Source: Panorpa germanica (taxonomy: Eukaryota > Arthropoda > Insecta > Mecoptera > Panorpidae). Taken from it: DNA of 64,000 nucleotides. The stretch is taken from assembly GCA_963678705.1 (NCBI GenBank), contig OY783206.1, positions 17,185,807-17,249,806 of the forward strand, read 5' to 3'. The notes below the pieces were generated by a model. It searched no databases and was not told the origin of the DNA. It worked only from the letters and a program-made list of their open reading frames with translations. Every line of letters begins with the position of its first letter. Position 1 is the first letter of the stretch. A program made the translations under genes and the position numbers. Positions 11,401-22,322 of the stretch are shown one piece after another.

Positions 11401-11688
11401 TTTCGGTAGTTTGTCTTCCCATTCTTCCCAATCTTTGCTTTCCAGCCATGTTTCCACCATCCCAATCACATCCCAACCTTTGATGTATGTCCAGAAATCC
11501 TTATCTTTTCTTTTTATACCCGCCACGTTCCAGAAACCTATCTTTATCCTGTTTTTTATTTCTCTTCTTTCCTCTCTCCCACTTTTACCCCTCTCTTTAC
11601 TTTCCCCCAACTCCTTCACCCTGTTTTCGAAATTCCCCCTTTTCCAGTTCTTTGTTTTTTTCATTCCATATATACTGCGTTCCTTCAC
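8413..11688 (-). CDS. LINE ORF2: apurinic endonuclease-reverse transcriptase
   Basis: An uninterrupted 1091-codon ORF for target-primed reverse transcription. The N-terminal apurinic-like endonuclease (about residues 45-295) has FWNVAG, VETWL, GGDFNAR and SDHLPL motifs, giving the Asn, Glu, Asp and His catalytic set. The reverse transcriptase (about 490-760) has AKNYRGITLL, IDLKAAFDMVD, GLRQGCPLSPILF and the catalytic YADD. The C-terminus has a zinc knuckle CRMCGAEDETLEHIKFEC. All signature residues I can see are present, so the enzyme could be functional. The first ATG (11688) overlaps the shifted end of ORF1 by about 90 bases. A second Met (MKKTKNWKRG) lies eight codons on and could be the real start. 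Confidence 0.92.
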   Translation of the reverse strand: MKERSIYGMKKTKNWKRGNFENRVKELGESKERGKSGREERREIKNRIKIGFWNVAGIKRKDKDFWTYIKGWDVIGMVETWLESKDWEEWEDKLPKNYRWVCQGAVREHKKGRARGGIIMGVRRELEEEKVPDRRETAVRRTIKMEEETWEIVTIYSKGNIKETMKEIKEIIKDEKQENLLIGGDFNARIGELGEVDEIWGNRKKKRTTKDKTINAEGKELMEMLEEQGWIVLNGNKEGDEEGEYTYVGSRGDTVIDYVVTTLGGGQKVERMKVEERVDSDHLPLVVELEARRGERKGNEWKEDSDWTEEGRKKFMEELERRYDEERETEEMEEIEERMKEATQSKRWRISDRTGENKWWDKECKEWKKEVKRELKRWKKGESSKEDFKRKQREYNERIKDKKNEFKIGIEKEIRDITTERQAWDYINREKKRRKEPSKEIKMEEWTKHFMGVLGGKKRNEKTKKGIKEKEKVNDIKVGEIKTQIQKLKEKKAPGRDGLKNEAWKAGQERIEKGLLTAMNKIWKGGNLPDSWREGVITPIYKKGNRHEAKNYRGITLLNTGYRIYAGIVRERLEEEVKVKEMLPETQAGFRQGRGTLDNIYALNHLVEKELSEKGGQIYAMFIDLKAAFDMVDRQKLWKYMRKKKIDEDIMECIEEIYEETRMRIRVGGEESEEFWTDKGLRQGCPLSPILFAIYTADLEGVMERGQDGGVLIGRHYKIWTLAYADDIVLLAKREGELQEMAHRLGRYIDRKGLELNVEKTKIMVFKKGGGKRRLKRWKYKTEDIEEVEEFKYLGYTFKKNNGEEAHIREVAKKAEQAMRRVWGLGEKVFGGDIQKRIWIYERLIASMMSYGAEVWGWKEQEKLERIQVRYMKWVLGLDRCTPGYMVMEELKRDKIRIKTGERAVKYEEKLNRAESKILKKIREDYIKNGGKGGPKKRKEYFERNGMAIEEAERRREGGGASVAEELRRRDKETQQQERMGKIEKSNYNKRYKRLWENNVPQYLIEKDIKHIRRTARFRLGNEEKGNRYWEKSEERKCRMCGAEDETLEHIKFECKEKVASERNIGQLLKGGSEGKRWMAEIVRRKGKTGE

Positions 11689-12446
11689 ACCATACTTTTT
11701 TGTACCCGACCTTCACATCCTTTTTCCCCTCCTCTCTTTTCTTTTTTGCCCATTGTCTCAATTGCCACTGCACCTCTCTCTCCTTGTACGTCAAGTCGTC
11801 CTCTATGTACACATCCGTGCCCCTCAGTGTACTTTTTTTTTTCCATTATCTTTCTCTTCTTTTCTTCCCCCTCACATCTCGCTATCACTATTCCCTTTTC
11901 TTTTCCCACTGTGAACGCTTTTGTTATTCTTACTTCTTCCTTTAATTCTTTTTGTATCCACTCTTCCACTTCTTTCCTCAGTTCCGCGCCCATTTTGCTT
12001 GTTTTTACCCCCCTTATAACTATGTTCTCCCTCTTCTCGCGCTTCCTGGCCATTTCCTGTTCTTTTTCCAGCTCCTCCACCTTTTCTCTAACTTCTTTCT
12101 CTGTTTCTTCCTTTTTCTTTTCTTCTTCTTTCTTTTCTTCTTTTTCCTCTTCCTTCTCTTTTTCCAACCTCCTCATCAGATCTTCCCTTTCCTTGCGCGA
12201 TTCTTCGATGAATGTCTTGAATTCTTCTTCCATCTTTTTTAATCTTTCCCTCATTTCCTTCATTTCTTCTTGCATTTCTTTTTCTGTTTGAATCATCCTT
12301 TTAATTTTTTCCTCTGTTCCGTCCTCCTTCTTCTCATCCTGCTCCCTCCTCGTCTTCATTCCCCCAGGCATTTTTGTTATTTTATGTAAATAACTTCTTA
12401 TTAAACTATTTCTTTTCACTAGAAATAACAAATTCCACAACAACAA
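11597..12446 (-). pseudogene. LINE ORF1: coiled-coil RNA-binding protein, frameshifted
   Basis: The frame opening at 12446 (or, more likely, at the ATG 12371, MPGGMKTRRE) codes a long Glu/Lys coiled coil, then a short globular part (REKRENIVIRGV ... RITKAFTVGKEKGIVIARC) of the RRM-like type seen in LINE ORF1 proteins. At a run of ten T on the plus strand (about 11833-11842) the sensible frame moves to another frame, which carries VYIEDDLTYKEREVQWQLR and ends at 11597. The protein would be an RNA chaperone binding its own transcript. The break lies in a homopolymer, so a sequencing error is possible. Confidence 0.75.
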
Positions 12447-12555
12447 ACTGAACCTTTTGTTTTTTAACTGAACAATAGCAACAATTTTAAATCTGCAAGC
12501 GATTCTCGGAACCCGTCCTCACTGCAGCACGATCAAACTGTAACTCGTAACTGTA

Positions 12556-15500
12556 ACCAACCCTTACAGAGACTTGCAAAAAAAAATTCCGAAGTACTTA
12601 CGAATCTACCCGATAAACCAGTTTTCAAAGAGAGTAGAGGGGGGGTAATTTTATTTTGGGGGCACAGAAGCGGTTTTTGCCGAGATTAAAAATTGTGCTA
12701 GAAAGTTGAAATTTTTTATGTAGGCTGGGTAACTAATTTACGAATCGAAAAAAAATCCCAAATTTTGAAAAATAACGTCAAATAACGAATAAATTACAAT
12801 ACTTACAATTTAATATTAACAATAGTTACTTTTGTCTAACTTTGTTTTGATTTGTAAACTTTTCATACAACACACTCAAACGTAATAAACTATTTACAGC
12901 TATCTCGAGCAAAACATTTACCATTTTCATTTTTCTAATTAATAAATTTTTAAGCCTGAGGTTAATACAATCGATTACTAATTATCCCACATACTTGATT
13001 TTTGATCCCAAACCCATTAAACAATAAATCAGAAATTCAAATCTTACATAGCTGCACTTTCGTAAATTTAAAAAACTTTAATAAATTAAAAAATGGTCAT
13101 ATTGTAGCATATATATAAACAATTCTTAACTTGATGAGAATCAATAATTTAAAATCAATTTCAATGACTAGCATTCTCGGAGTTTTAATGGTTGTGATGG
13201 ATAGCAGTGCTATTTAGGTTGCCGATACAAAAAAAAATTCAGAAATATTTGAAAAATTGTGGTCATGGTAGTTAAAAACATCTTAAGGTGTTTCAATTTT
13301 CAAAAAAAAAAATTTTTTTTTTTTAATTCCTAAACAAAATGAGATAAAATTATTTTTTCTTTTTTTCTTGTGTAGTCATGAGCAGGACCACCTTCTGGTT
13401 CCGGCTTATCGTTGAATTTTAGGACACCCTGTAGATACATATATACGTCTTTATTAATTAAGAAAGTTATATATGTTATCAGCATATTTTGATAAAATTT
13501 TAAAATTATCTTCAACTCAAAAATTTCCAATAACAAAATTTTTCTACCTGTATTTAATATTTGTTTACATTGCGAAAGTAAAATATTTGAAATGTCCTTG
13601 ACTTTAGGGATATGGCAGTCGACAGTTACAGATAATGAAATTTTGAAAATACCTTTTCTAAATGTATATAGCTATAAAAATTTTGGGAATGTATTCTGGG
13701 TACTAAAATATGCTCGTATGTTTCTTAAGGGGAAACGGTGGTCTAGAATTTTCAAAAAATTCCTTTTTGTTTTTTTGATATTTCGAAGTAAAGTCTTTTA
13801 AGAATATACTGTTAAATTTTTATATCAATAGCCATGTATGCTAGTCATAACATACTTATAACTTTAATCTCATTTATTTCAAAACTACTTTTATCGGCAT
13901 GGTGTTGTAGAAAGAAAAACTATTCAACCGAATCGTGTGAAATTTTAATATGTTATTCACAACATCAATAGCTATATCGTTGGAACTAGAATCACTCTTT
14001 TATTTGAATAATTTCGTATCTTTTGCATTAAATGAGTGGTAAAAAAAACCAGTTTTGAGAATTTTACTTTAAAAATGCGCCATTTTGTCAATTTTCCATT
14101 TTTTTCTTTAGATCCGACCATAACTGTTACTAAATCATACTAATTAATAATTTTCTTGGTTTTTATTTATCAGATAAATAGAAGAGCCAAAATCGGCAAC
14201 ACTATCCAGGTCTAACTTTTTGACAGGGTCTACTTCAGCGCCATTTTTAACATATTTAACAATATTATTAATTTCTAAAAGACTTTTTTGTATGAAGAAT
14301 AAGTGTAATAATAAGCCTAAATAGTTAAAATATCGTTTTTCAATATTTTTATTATAAAAAAACAATCGTTAAAATACCTAAAATTTTCGAGCTCTAGACC
14401 ACCGTTCCCCCTTAAATTCAACCAAATTAGCAAGACCAAGTACATGGAAATATTTGTAACAGAACGAATCGAAGATTTCATTAGATTGTTTTTTCACGTG
14501 CAATTTTATCAATTCTCTACTAAACTTTAGTTATGGCATAACTGAAGTTTATGTTAAAAAATGAGTAACCACAGTTAATGCAAACGAGGTATTTTTCTCG
14601 ACTCGAAAATAAGACATAGATCCCACTGTTTTTTCCTCGCGGTTTTAATTCCATATACCAACACATGCGGACTACAATTGACACGTGAAATATTTGTAAA
14701 CACAGAATGTATCATTTTTTTCATCAGAATGTTGCATTTTTAAAAATGTAATAGTAAAGAGAAATGGACACAAATGGAAATGAATTCAATGTATTACAGA
14801 ATCACGGATTTATTCTACTTAATATAGCGTCTAAAGCATTTTTTTGACCAATTTCGTTAGATTATAATAATATATTACATAAAAATTAAAAATGGTATTA
14901 AAAACAAATATAATTATTGACTTACTGACCTTATTTCTTTTTTATTAATAACTTTTATTGAAAATAACTTTAAACAATAATTGTTATATAACAATTACAT
15001 ATATTTCACAAAATAACAAAATTAATAAGCGTCTTTATGTTAACAAAATATTCAAAATGACGAAGAATAATATAGTTGCTAATGTGTCAACTCCGTACAA
15101 AGTGAAGATTCAAACTGATTCAAACTAAACAAAAACCCACCCTAACAGAGACTTGCAAAAAAAATTCCGAAGTACTTACGAATCTACCCGATAAACCAGT
15201 TTTCAAAATGTGCAGAGTGGGGGGTAATTTTATTTTGGGGGCACGGAGGCGGTTTTTGCCGAAATTAAAAATTGTGCTAGAAAGTTGAAATTTTTTATGT
15301 AGGCTGTGTAACTAATTTACGAATCGAAAAAAAATCCCAAATTTTGAAAAATAACGTCAAATAACGAATAAATTACAATACTTACAATACAATATTAACA
15401 ATAGTTACTTTTGTCTAACTTTGTTTTGATTTGTAAACTTTTCATACAACACACTCAAACGTAATAAACTATTTACAGCTATCTCGAGCATTTACCATTT

Positions 15501-16369
15501 TCATTTTTCTAATAAATTAATTTTTGCCTGGGGTAAATACAATCGATTACTAATTATTCTACAGACTTGATTTTAGATTGAAATAAATGTCAATATATGT
15601 ATATTGACGTTCTAATTTTTAAAATAGCTATATCAAATTTATATTTCAGTTTTGTCGCATGTTTTAGCTATGCACAAGACGTCACAGAAGAAATAAGTAA
15701 TCGATATTATCTTCTACTCACACTCGTTTCCGTTTTTGTTGCATAAAAGGTGTAAAATCTGCCGACGTAACATGCAGTAAAATTTTCTTTAACGTTGGAT
15801 CCCTTTAAATAATTAAATTTAATTATTTGTCACTTAAGTGACAAAATGACTTTTTTAATTGTTAATATTTCTCAAAATATAATGAGTTGCTAACGAATAA
15901 TTGGACATTTGAGGTCCTGGTAGCTAACTATCAATATTTAGCGCAGTTTTATAGAAATTAAGACATAGTTCCCAAAACCCATTTAACAATAAATCAGAAA
16001 TTTAAATCTTAAATAGCTACACCTTCGTAGATTTTTCAATATTAACAAAAATAAATTAAAAAATGGACATATTGTAGCATATATATAAATAATTCTTAAC
16101 TTGATAGCAAAAATGTTTCTTTTTCAGATGATAAATTGAGAATCAATAATTTAAAATCAATTTCGATGACAATTTTTCTTTTTTTATTGTATATAAGCTT
16201 TTTCGTTTTATGTACGTATGCAATGCTCCACGATTTAGGGCTCATTACGTGTCGCGTCGTATATTTTTAATATATTTTATTTGTATGAATATAAATTGGT
16301 TGCGCTTAACAAATACTTTTATATTTAAAAATTATAATTACTAAATATTTGACAAAAAAACCTCATTAT
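12556..16369. repeat. Dispersed repeat family B, copy 1
   Basis: Non-coding sequence repeated in the window. The module starting ACAGAGACTTGCAAAAAAAA (near 12569) recurs near 15145, 27228 and 47030. A middle module near 13840-15130 recurs at 25930-27220 and in part at 45870-46780. A module with AATAAATCAGAAATTCAAATC (near 13023) recurs near 15985, 25837, 28062 and 45745. Short ORFs here, for example 14144-14365, recur with the repeats (26253-26474) but look like chance ORFs. I see no transposase, so this is probably a composite of non-autonomous elements. Confidence 0.75.
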
Positions 16370-16560
16370 CCAGTAAACATTTAGGGCCTTATTCTGTATC
16401 TTTTCAAAAAATCGACCTTATTATTTCAGCGGTGGAAATATTTAATTTTTTCATCGATAGAATAAGGTCGCTGTATTTAAAATATCTAAAGTGGTATTCT
16501 GTATGCAAAACTTTCCATCGCCCTTATAATATACAGCGGTAAAATAGTATAAACTGGTAT

Positions 16561-16586
16561 TGATGACGTATTTTAAGACGTCATCA
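16561..16586. promoter_or_regulatory. Perfect inverted repeat with ACGTCA, subterminal in Harbinger
   Basis: The arms TGATGACGT (16561-16569) and ACGTCATCA (16578-16586) are perfect complements around an 8-base spacer. A related GTGACGTCATTTTA sits near the other end (about 20047-20060). The placement just inside both TIRs suggests a binding site for an element-encoded protein; this is inference. Confidence 0.4.
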
Positions 16587-16592
16587 ATTTTA

Positions 16593-17680
16593 AAAATATT
16601 TGTCTGAACATCCGGAGTTCAGACAAAATAAAGTCAATCCTTCTAATCCTTCATATTTAAAGGATATGTGGAAGGAATTAGCAGAATTGCTTAATTGCTT
16701 AATTGTAGTGGATCGGGTGTAATAAGGGAAGTCTCGGAGTGGAAGAAAGTAAGTTGTTTTATTGTATATCATTAAAGATTTCGTTTAATGACTTTTATTC
16801 ACAATTATTCAATGAATGTGTTTTATAAATAACTTATAAATATATATACAATGTTATTGTGTAAAGGTATTGCGCGCGTGGAAGACCGAGACGAGAAGAA
16901 AGTTGAGAAAAATACATGGATGTCAAGGTGCTGGGCGCAAACCTTTATCTGATGCAGAACAAAGGTTTATAGAGCTGTTACCAAGAGCAGTAAAACAGGG
17001 GGCACCGGACCTAACAGTAATTGCAGGATTTGATGTAAGTTTTATAATATTAATTTAATAAAAACATTATGAATTAATTCAATATTAATTTCTAGGAATC
17101 TGCACTGCACCAAATGAAAGATACATTTACGCTTGAAAATGTTTCTGCAAGTGGACAGGGCGATGTAATATATGCAGTTTTTGTGAATAAATACCATAAA
17201 AATTATGATAATATTAACTATTAAACTATATAGGTTTCATCATTTGGTAATGAGGGGTTTTGGGTAGGCGGTTCTGATCAGTCTCCAATCAGAGAATCCT
17301 CAGAAGGAGTAGAAGTATATATTGTACCAGAAATAGTATCAGAACCAAGATCGAGAAGAAACAGGAATAATACAGGTTTGTAAAAATATTTAAGCCTAAT
17401 ATATTTAAGAAAAGGCTGTTATTAACATATTTTACTTAAATCTAGAAAAGTCTTCGTATCAGAGGTGGCTACTGCATTTTCAAAACATTCTGATGCTTCG
17501 TTGGAGGCCTCAACAAAACTGACAGAGGCTGTGATAGGCCTGACAAAATCAGTTGAAGAAACAAATAAGAATTTGATGAAATTGACAGACGAGATCAATA
17601 AGCTTGTAAATGCCAAAACCCAACTCGTCAATGCTCAATTAGAGCTTACCAAATTAAAACTATTGAACTACAAAAAATAA
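16593..17680 (+). pseudogene. Harbinger accessory Myb/SANT-like DNA-binding protein, 5' damaged
   Basis: Exons 16593-16748, 16867-17034, 17096-about 17166, about 17235-17374 and about 17446-17680 join through GT-AG introns. The first codes a Myb/SANT trihelix (KYLSEHPEFRQNK, DMWKELAELLN, VSEWKK) of the zeste-like type; the second continues with VLRAWKTETRRKLRKIHG and LSDAEQRFIELL. The last exon is a Leu/Lys/Thr-rich coiled coil ending LTKLKLLNYKK. In Harbinger elements this partner brings the transposase to the nucleus and to the ends. No ATG precedes the trihelix, where a TAA lies at 16590-16592. The frame slips within a duplicated CTTAATTG near 16690. The copy is therefore likely broken. 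Confidence 0.7.
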
Positions 17681-17999
17681 CCTTTATTTATTATAATATA
17701 TAACATAAGTTTACTTAAAAAAAAACAATTGTTTATTTATATTATTATATAACTATAATATATTGTAACTATTTTTCTTCTATAATATACACTTTATACA
17801 AATTCATTTCATTCATGAATATATTTTATACTTGCTAAACACACTTACGAGTGTTTATTCACTTAAATAATCACCTTTCCTGTCCTATTTAAAATTGCAG
17901 TTTATAAAGTCATTTCTTGCCTGCATTTCTTGCCAATATTTATAATAAATATTTCTATAGTAAATTTTCAATAAGTTTATAAATCAGAAAGTTATTTTG

Positions 18000-19332
18000 T
18001 TAATCATATTTACGTTCACAGTCACTGTCATCGTTCTCATTGTCATTATCGTCATCATCATCTAGTTCAACATTATTTTGTATTGCAATATTGTGCAGAA
18101 CTGCAACGGAGTATATAATTTTTCCTGCTGTGACTGGATGGTAGTGAAGAACTCTGTCCTTCAGACAACAACGGAATCTTTGTTTCATTACGCCGAAAGT
18201 TCTTTCGATAATGTTTCTGGATGACTTTTGCATTTTGTCGTATTTATCTTCTGGAGAGTCCTGTATCGTACTTAAAATAGGTGTAAACAGCCATGGTTGT
18301 TGAGGATATCCGGAATCACCTAATATTTAAAACATAAACTTTATTCTCATTATATAATATACTATATAAGTTAAAGTTGTATTAATATTTACCTAGTAGA
18401 CGAGTAAATTTGTCTCCAAGCAAATATTGTTTTTTCATATATTTTTTGACGGCTGATGCACTCCAAATTGCAGCATCATGCATTGATCCTGGATATCTAG
18501 CATTTACTGCCAGGAATATCATATTTGAATCACATGCCTATAATAATAGTATATTTTATTTATAACAAGAAGCAACAAGTTTATACCAATAACTAAACAA
18601 TTAAAAAGGTTTCAAAGCATATAAGAGTACTTACAGCTTCAACGTTTATGCTAAAATTACTGCTACGATCTACATAAGTCAGTGCAGAATAATCCTTATC
18701 GAAAATTTTGGGTGAAACGATTCTGACGTGTGCAATCTATGGCCCCAACAACTCCAGGAAATCCAAATTTTTCATAGAAACTAAAAAAATTATAATATTG
18801 TAGTATCTTTAAAAATTATGAATTATAAACAATAAATTAGAAGAATTATTATCTTACCCAAATTTAACAGAAGCTTTTTCTCTTCTTGTTTGAGGGAATT
18901 TAATATATTTGGGCATTAAATGTTTAATTATTAAATCGCAAATATATGCTAATCATTGGTTGTGACATTCCTGTATTAAATTGGCTTCCAACCACTTTCT
19001 GATAAGAACCAGAAGAGAAAAAAATCAATGCAGCAAAAAACTAATACAAACAATTAACTAATATCATTCTTATATTCACCTGTATTCTACTCTTTCAAGT
19101 TAAATTGCATACATTATTCTGTTTATAACAACATATGCAAATACCTTTTTTCAAATGACACTGCGGTACTCCGACGAGGTTCCACATCAAACTCCTTGAG
19201 TTCTACTAAAATCATATTTGCTACTGACTTGGGGAATCTAAATTCCCCTTTGAATGCCAGGTCCGGCATATCAAAAGGGTTATTTAAATACCTTAGTCCC
19301 TTCAGCACATCTCGTCGCCGCTTTCTAAACAC
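18000..19332 (-). pseudogene. HARBI1-type DDE transposase, broken
   Basis: Pieces in order: 19123-19332 (N-terminal, RKRRRDVLKGLRYLNNPFDM); about 18655-18780 with FGFPGVVGAIDCT (first catalytic Asp) and YSALTYVDRSS; about 18390-18540 with FLAVNARYPGSMHDAAIW; about 18233-18310 with LLGDSGYPQQPWLFTP (second Asp); and 18000-18233 with NIIERTFGVMKQRFRC (Glu) and an acidic tail. This is the DDE_Tnp_4 motif order. Introns of 60-100 bases separate the pieces. The frame slips just after GAIDCT (about 18726-18735), so no complete protein is made as read. Confidence 0.8.
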
Positions 19333-19557
19333 GATATGAATACATATAAATTGACAAACAACATAATGTTACTTTCTGTATATTTATATATATATATAAA
19401 TACTAACTTCTTTTCTACTGTTTCGCAGAATCCTCCAATTACCGCAAATGCAAAATCATTTAAAAACATGTTAGTATATTATGTTAAGAAATAAATTATT
19501 AAAATACACATCCACTTGACTTGAATTGACTTGAATACTATTTTTTTTTTTAATTGT

Positions 19558-19870
19558 CTATGGCCCCCAAGATCTCTAGGAACTTCAAATTTTTCATAGA
19601 AGCTAAATAAAGATTTATATTAAAGTATTGTCATTAAAAATTACCAATTATAAACAATAAATTTGAAGAATAATTAACTTACCCTAATTCACTTAGAGCA
19701 ATAATTGACAAACAACATAACCTCACTTTCTGATATATTTATATATTCATATGTATACATATTATTATATCTATGGATAGATTGTAATATTCTGGGATGT
19801 CAATAAAAAAATAAAAAATATATGTATACATATAAATACTAACTTATTTTGTATTTTTTCGTAGAATCCT
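19558..19870. repeat. Internal partial duplication within Harbinger
   Basis: Sequence at 19558-19685 resembles 18738-18860 (the GGCCCC...TTTTTCATAGAA block and the following intron). Sequence at 19695-19745 resembles 19350-19400 (TTGACAAACAACATAA). It looks like a diverged duplicated exon/intron fragment sitting 5' of the transposase gene. I see no gene in 19340-20040. Confidence 0.5.
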
Positions 19871-20108
19871 CCAACTACAGCAAATTATTGTTCAAATTGT
19901 TTGACAATTCGCAAAAATACAGCGATGAAAATTTTTAAAGTCACCGCAGAAGGTGACCTTATAATTTGGTCGATTTTTTTCCAGCGACAAAAATAAAATC
20001 GATGGAAATTGCTTACAGAATACCAAATAAAAAACCATCGCTTTTGTGACGTCATTTTACAGCGATGAAATTTTTTCACCGGTGGAAATAGTGTACAGAA
20101 TAAGGCCC

Positions 20109-20480
20109 TTAGTGAAGTAGAATGGCTTGGTGAAGTTCGAGTCACTCGTACATTTCAATTCTAACGCTTTACAAGTTCGAGCAACAATACAGAAACCAAT
20201 TTTAGTTCAAATTTATTCCCTACCTGTCAAGAATGTAGTTTTAGCAAGTTCGTTAATAGTTCAAAAGTGGTACACAAAAGTCGCTTTTAGTTCAAATTGA
20301 TTTTGTGTTAGCTGTTTGAATTTTTTTCATAATAATATTTTATCTTTTTCCAACATCATTCATTAAATAGCTGTTGTTTCTTTCACACTTCGATATATTT
20401 TTTTTAGTTCATTTTCATTCTTTTGTGATAAAGAAACGAGATGCAGTTAGACAAGTAAAATATATTTTTCACCGTTACAC
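20109..20480. repeat. Left TIR of the long-TIR transposon (inner part)
   Basis: This matches the reverse complement of 23810-24226 with indels, including TTCGAGTCACTCGTACATTT and ACCTGTCA near 20230. It is the continuation of the TIR that starts at 16370 and was cut by the Harbinger element. Confidence 0.85.
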
Positions 20481-22322
20481 TTGTATACTTGTATAGTATT
20501 TTGTTCAGTACAGTATGTTTAAAGTATATGCTATCCTTTTCAACAAATATTTATTTAATGGTAATAGACAGACGCTGTTTCCCTCAATCCCCAAATATAA
20601 TGCATTTAAACGAATATTCTATTCAGGGTTGTTAAGACAGAGGTTCTAAACCTAACGCAGACCTGCCAATCGTAGATTTTTGAATCACCAAAACAATGTA
20701 AAAACTAATATAACAAGAATTGTTAAAGATGAAAAATATACATTATTTTATTATAGACCCAAACAAAAATATAATAAATAAAATTCTGAGTGATAACCCA
20801 AAAGGGGCAAAGTACAAAAAAACCACTCAGTTTCAAAAAGAATATTCTAAAAACTATTCAAACTAACCTAGTAAAACTAATAAAGGAAAACAATGGAGTA
20901 CCAAATACAAATCAAACATTTGAAATTTCAAAGGAAAACCCTTATAAAAAAAACAAAGACACTTCCAACTTGACACGTTAATTAGAAAGGATTTGAAACC
21001 AACCAAAGTATTCATAATGGGCTTGTGTCCTATGTCTTAATTTCTATAAAACTGTACACTATATTGATAAAGTTGGTTACTAGAACCTCAAATGTCCAAT
21101 TATTGTTTAATAACTCCTTATATTTCAGGAGAAATTAACAATTGAAAAATTCATATTTTCTCTTTAATTATTATCAAAGGGATTTAACGTTGTACACATT
21201 CCAACTGCATGTGACATCACAGCCGCTAGTTGCTATCTCTTTTATACAACAGAGCGTAAAAGAGATAGCATATTTAAGATAAAACTTTGGCAAGTTTACA
21301 GGTTACCAACCTTACAGCTCATAAATCTCCGCTATATGTATTTATATATCAAATATTATTTATAGCTAGTTTTAGGAACAATAAAATTCCATTATTATGT
21401 CTGCCGTAACAGGGTTAAATAAAATAAAAACTTCTTATTATTTGACTTGACTTGATTATTTCGACTACCAACGGCTACAAAACATTACCACGGCACTGAA
21501 GTACTCAACAAATAACTGACGTTAAAATGCATTTTACGTCATACAAATATGGCCGACCTTTTCTAGCGCTAAAACTACAATTCGATATTCAATAAAATAG
21601 ACACGCCTATACACATTTATTAACATCAATTCCAATCAACAAATGAAAAATCGGCCACTAAAAAATGAGGACACAAGCCCATTATTTAATCCAAGATACA
21701 AATCAATATGAATTCACCGCCGCGGATCCGAACCAAAAAAAACTTCAGAATGAAAGCCCTACTCAAAAATAGAATAGATTTACACCTTTTCTGTATTAAA
21801 GTAGCATAATATAAAACATTAACTAGTTTCAAATATAACTAACAAATTACGGAAAACCCGGCTTGGAAAAATTAAAATGTTTGTAAGAAAAATTAATTAT
21901 ACACAATTACAAATATATTTTACGCAATATTAAATAAATTTACGTAATAAAGTAGACTGAAAACTCAGATATAAAAATGTTTTCAAATTAAGAAGAAAGT
22001 CTTTCAAATGTTATTGCAATAATTATAAAGATTTCGTCAAATAACCGTAATACCGAACTGTTGTACCCATCAAACATACCATAACGTCAAGGTATGGATT
22101 AAAAATCAAAACAAAAAACTAATAGGTTAAGGCAAGAAATTTATTAGAAATAAACTTAATGCATTGTATCTACATTAAATATGTGTTTTCCCAGGATCAA
22201 GCAAAATATATACAAAACAATCCCTTGGAGTTGAAATTCTAATGGCAAAGTGAAAACACAACAACAGTAAATAAGAAAATGTAAATTGTGAAGCATAATA
22301 TACATATAAGGGAAGTCTTTAT
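20481..22322. other. Non-coding interior of the long-TIR transposon
   Basis: No gene is recognised. About 20640-20735 matches the reverse complement of 48190-48275. About 21045-21150 is a reverse-oriented copy of a motif found in family B. From about 21460 to the transposase end the sequence is shared with 30401-31265. Confidence 0.6.

Larger units (their letters stand above)
8203..12555 (-). mobile_element. APE-type non-LTR retrotransposon (LINE), near full length
   Basis: A minus-strand LINE with ORF1, then ORF2 carrying endonuclease and reverse transcriptase. The 3' end is at the left: an ATT-rich (AAT)n tail at about 8203-8220 abuts segment A exactly where the distal copy reads through. 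The 5' end is less certain, between 12480 and 12555, where repeat family B begins. The domain order fits the jockey/R1/I superclade; I cannot place the clade. The element has a much higher CT bias on the plus strand than its surroundings. Confidence 0.9.
16384..20108. mobile_element. PIF/Harbinger DNA transposon
   Basis: The ends are 15-base perfect TIRs: GGGCCTTATTCTGTA at 16384 and its reverse complement ending at 20108. They are flanked by TTA at 16381-16383 and at 20109-20111, the target duplication typical of Harbinger. The element has the usual two-gene plan: a Myb/SANT-type accessory protein on the plus strand (16593-17680) and a HARBI1-type transposase on the minus strand (18000-19332). 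Both genes show lesions, so this copy is probably not autonomous. Confidence 0.93.

Noticed and set aside
8227..12291. Many plus-strand ORFs opposite the LINE (for example 10979-11398, 11411-11914, 11746-12291)
   Set aside because: They are Ser/Phe/Leu-rich antisense shadows of the Glu/Lys-rich LINE proteins, with no domain and no splice or start context.
14144..14365. 73-codon ORF repeated at 26253-26474 as a conserved gene
   Set aside because: It is conserved only because the whole family-B repeat is copied, and the third copy (45806-46153) has lost the frame.
16384..20108. Reading the Harbinger left TIR as part of the long-TIR element
   Set aside because: The uninterrupted right TIR shows that the GGGCCTTATTCTGTA sequence is foreign to it, and TTA flanks mark it as a separate insertion.
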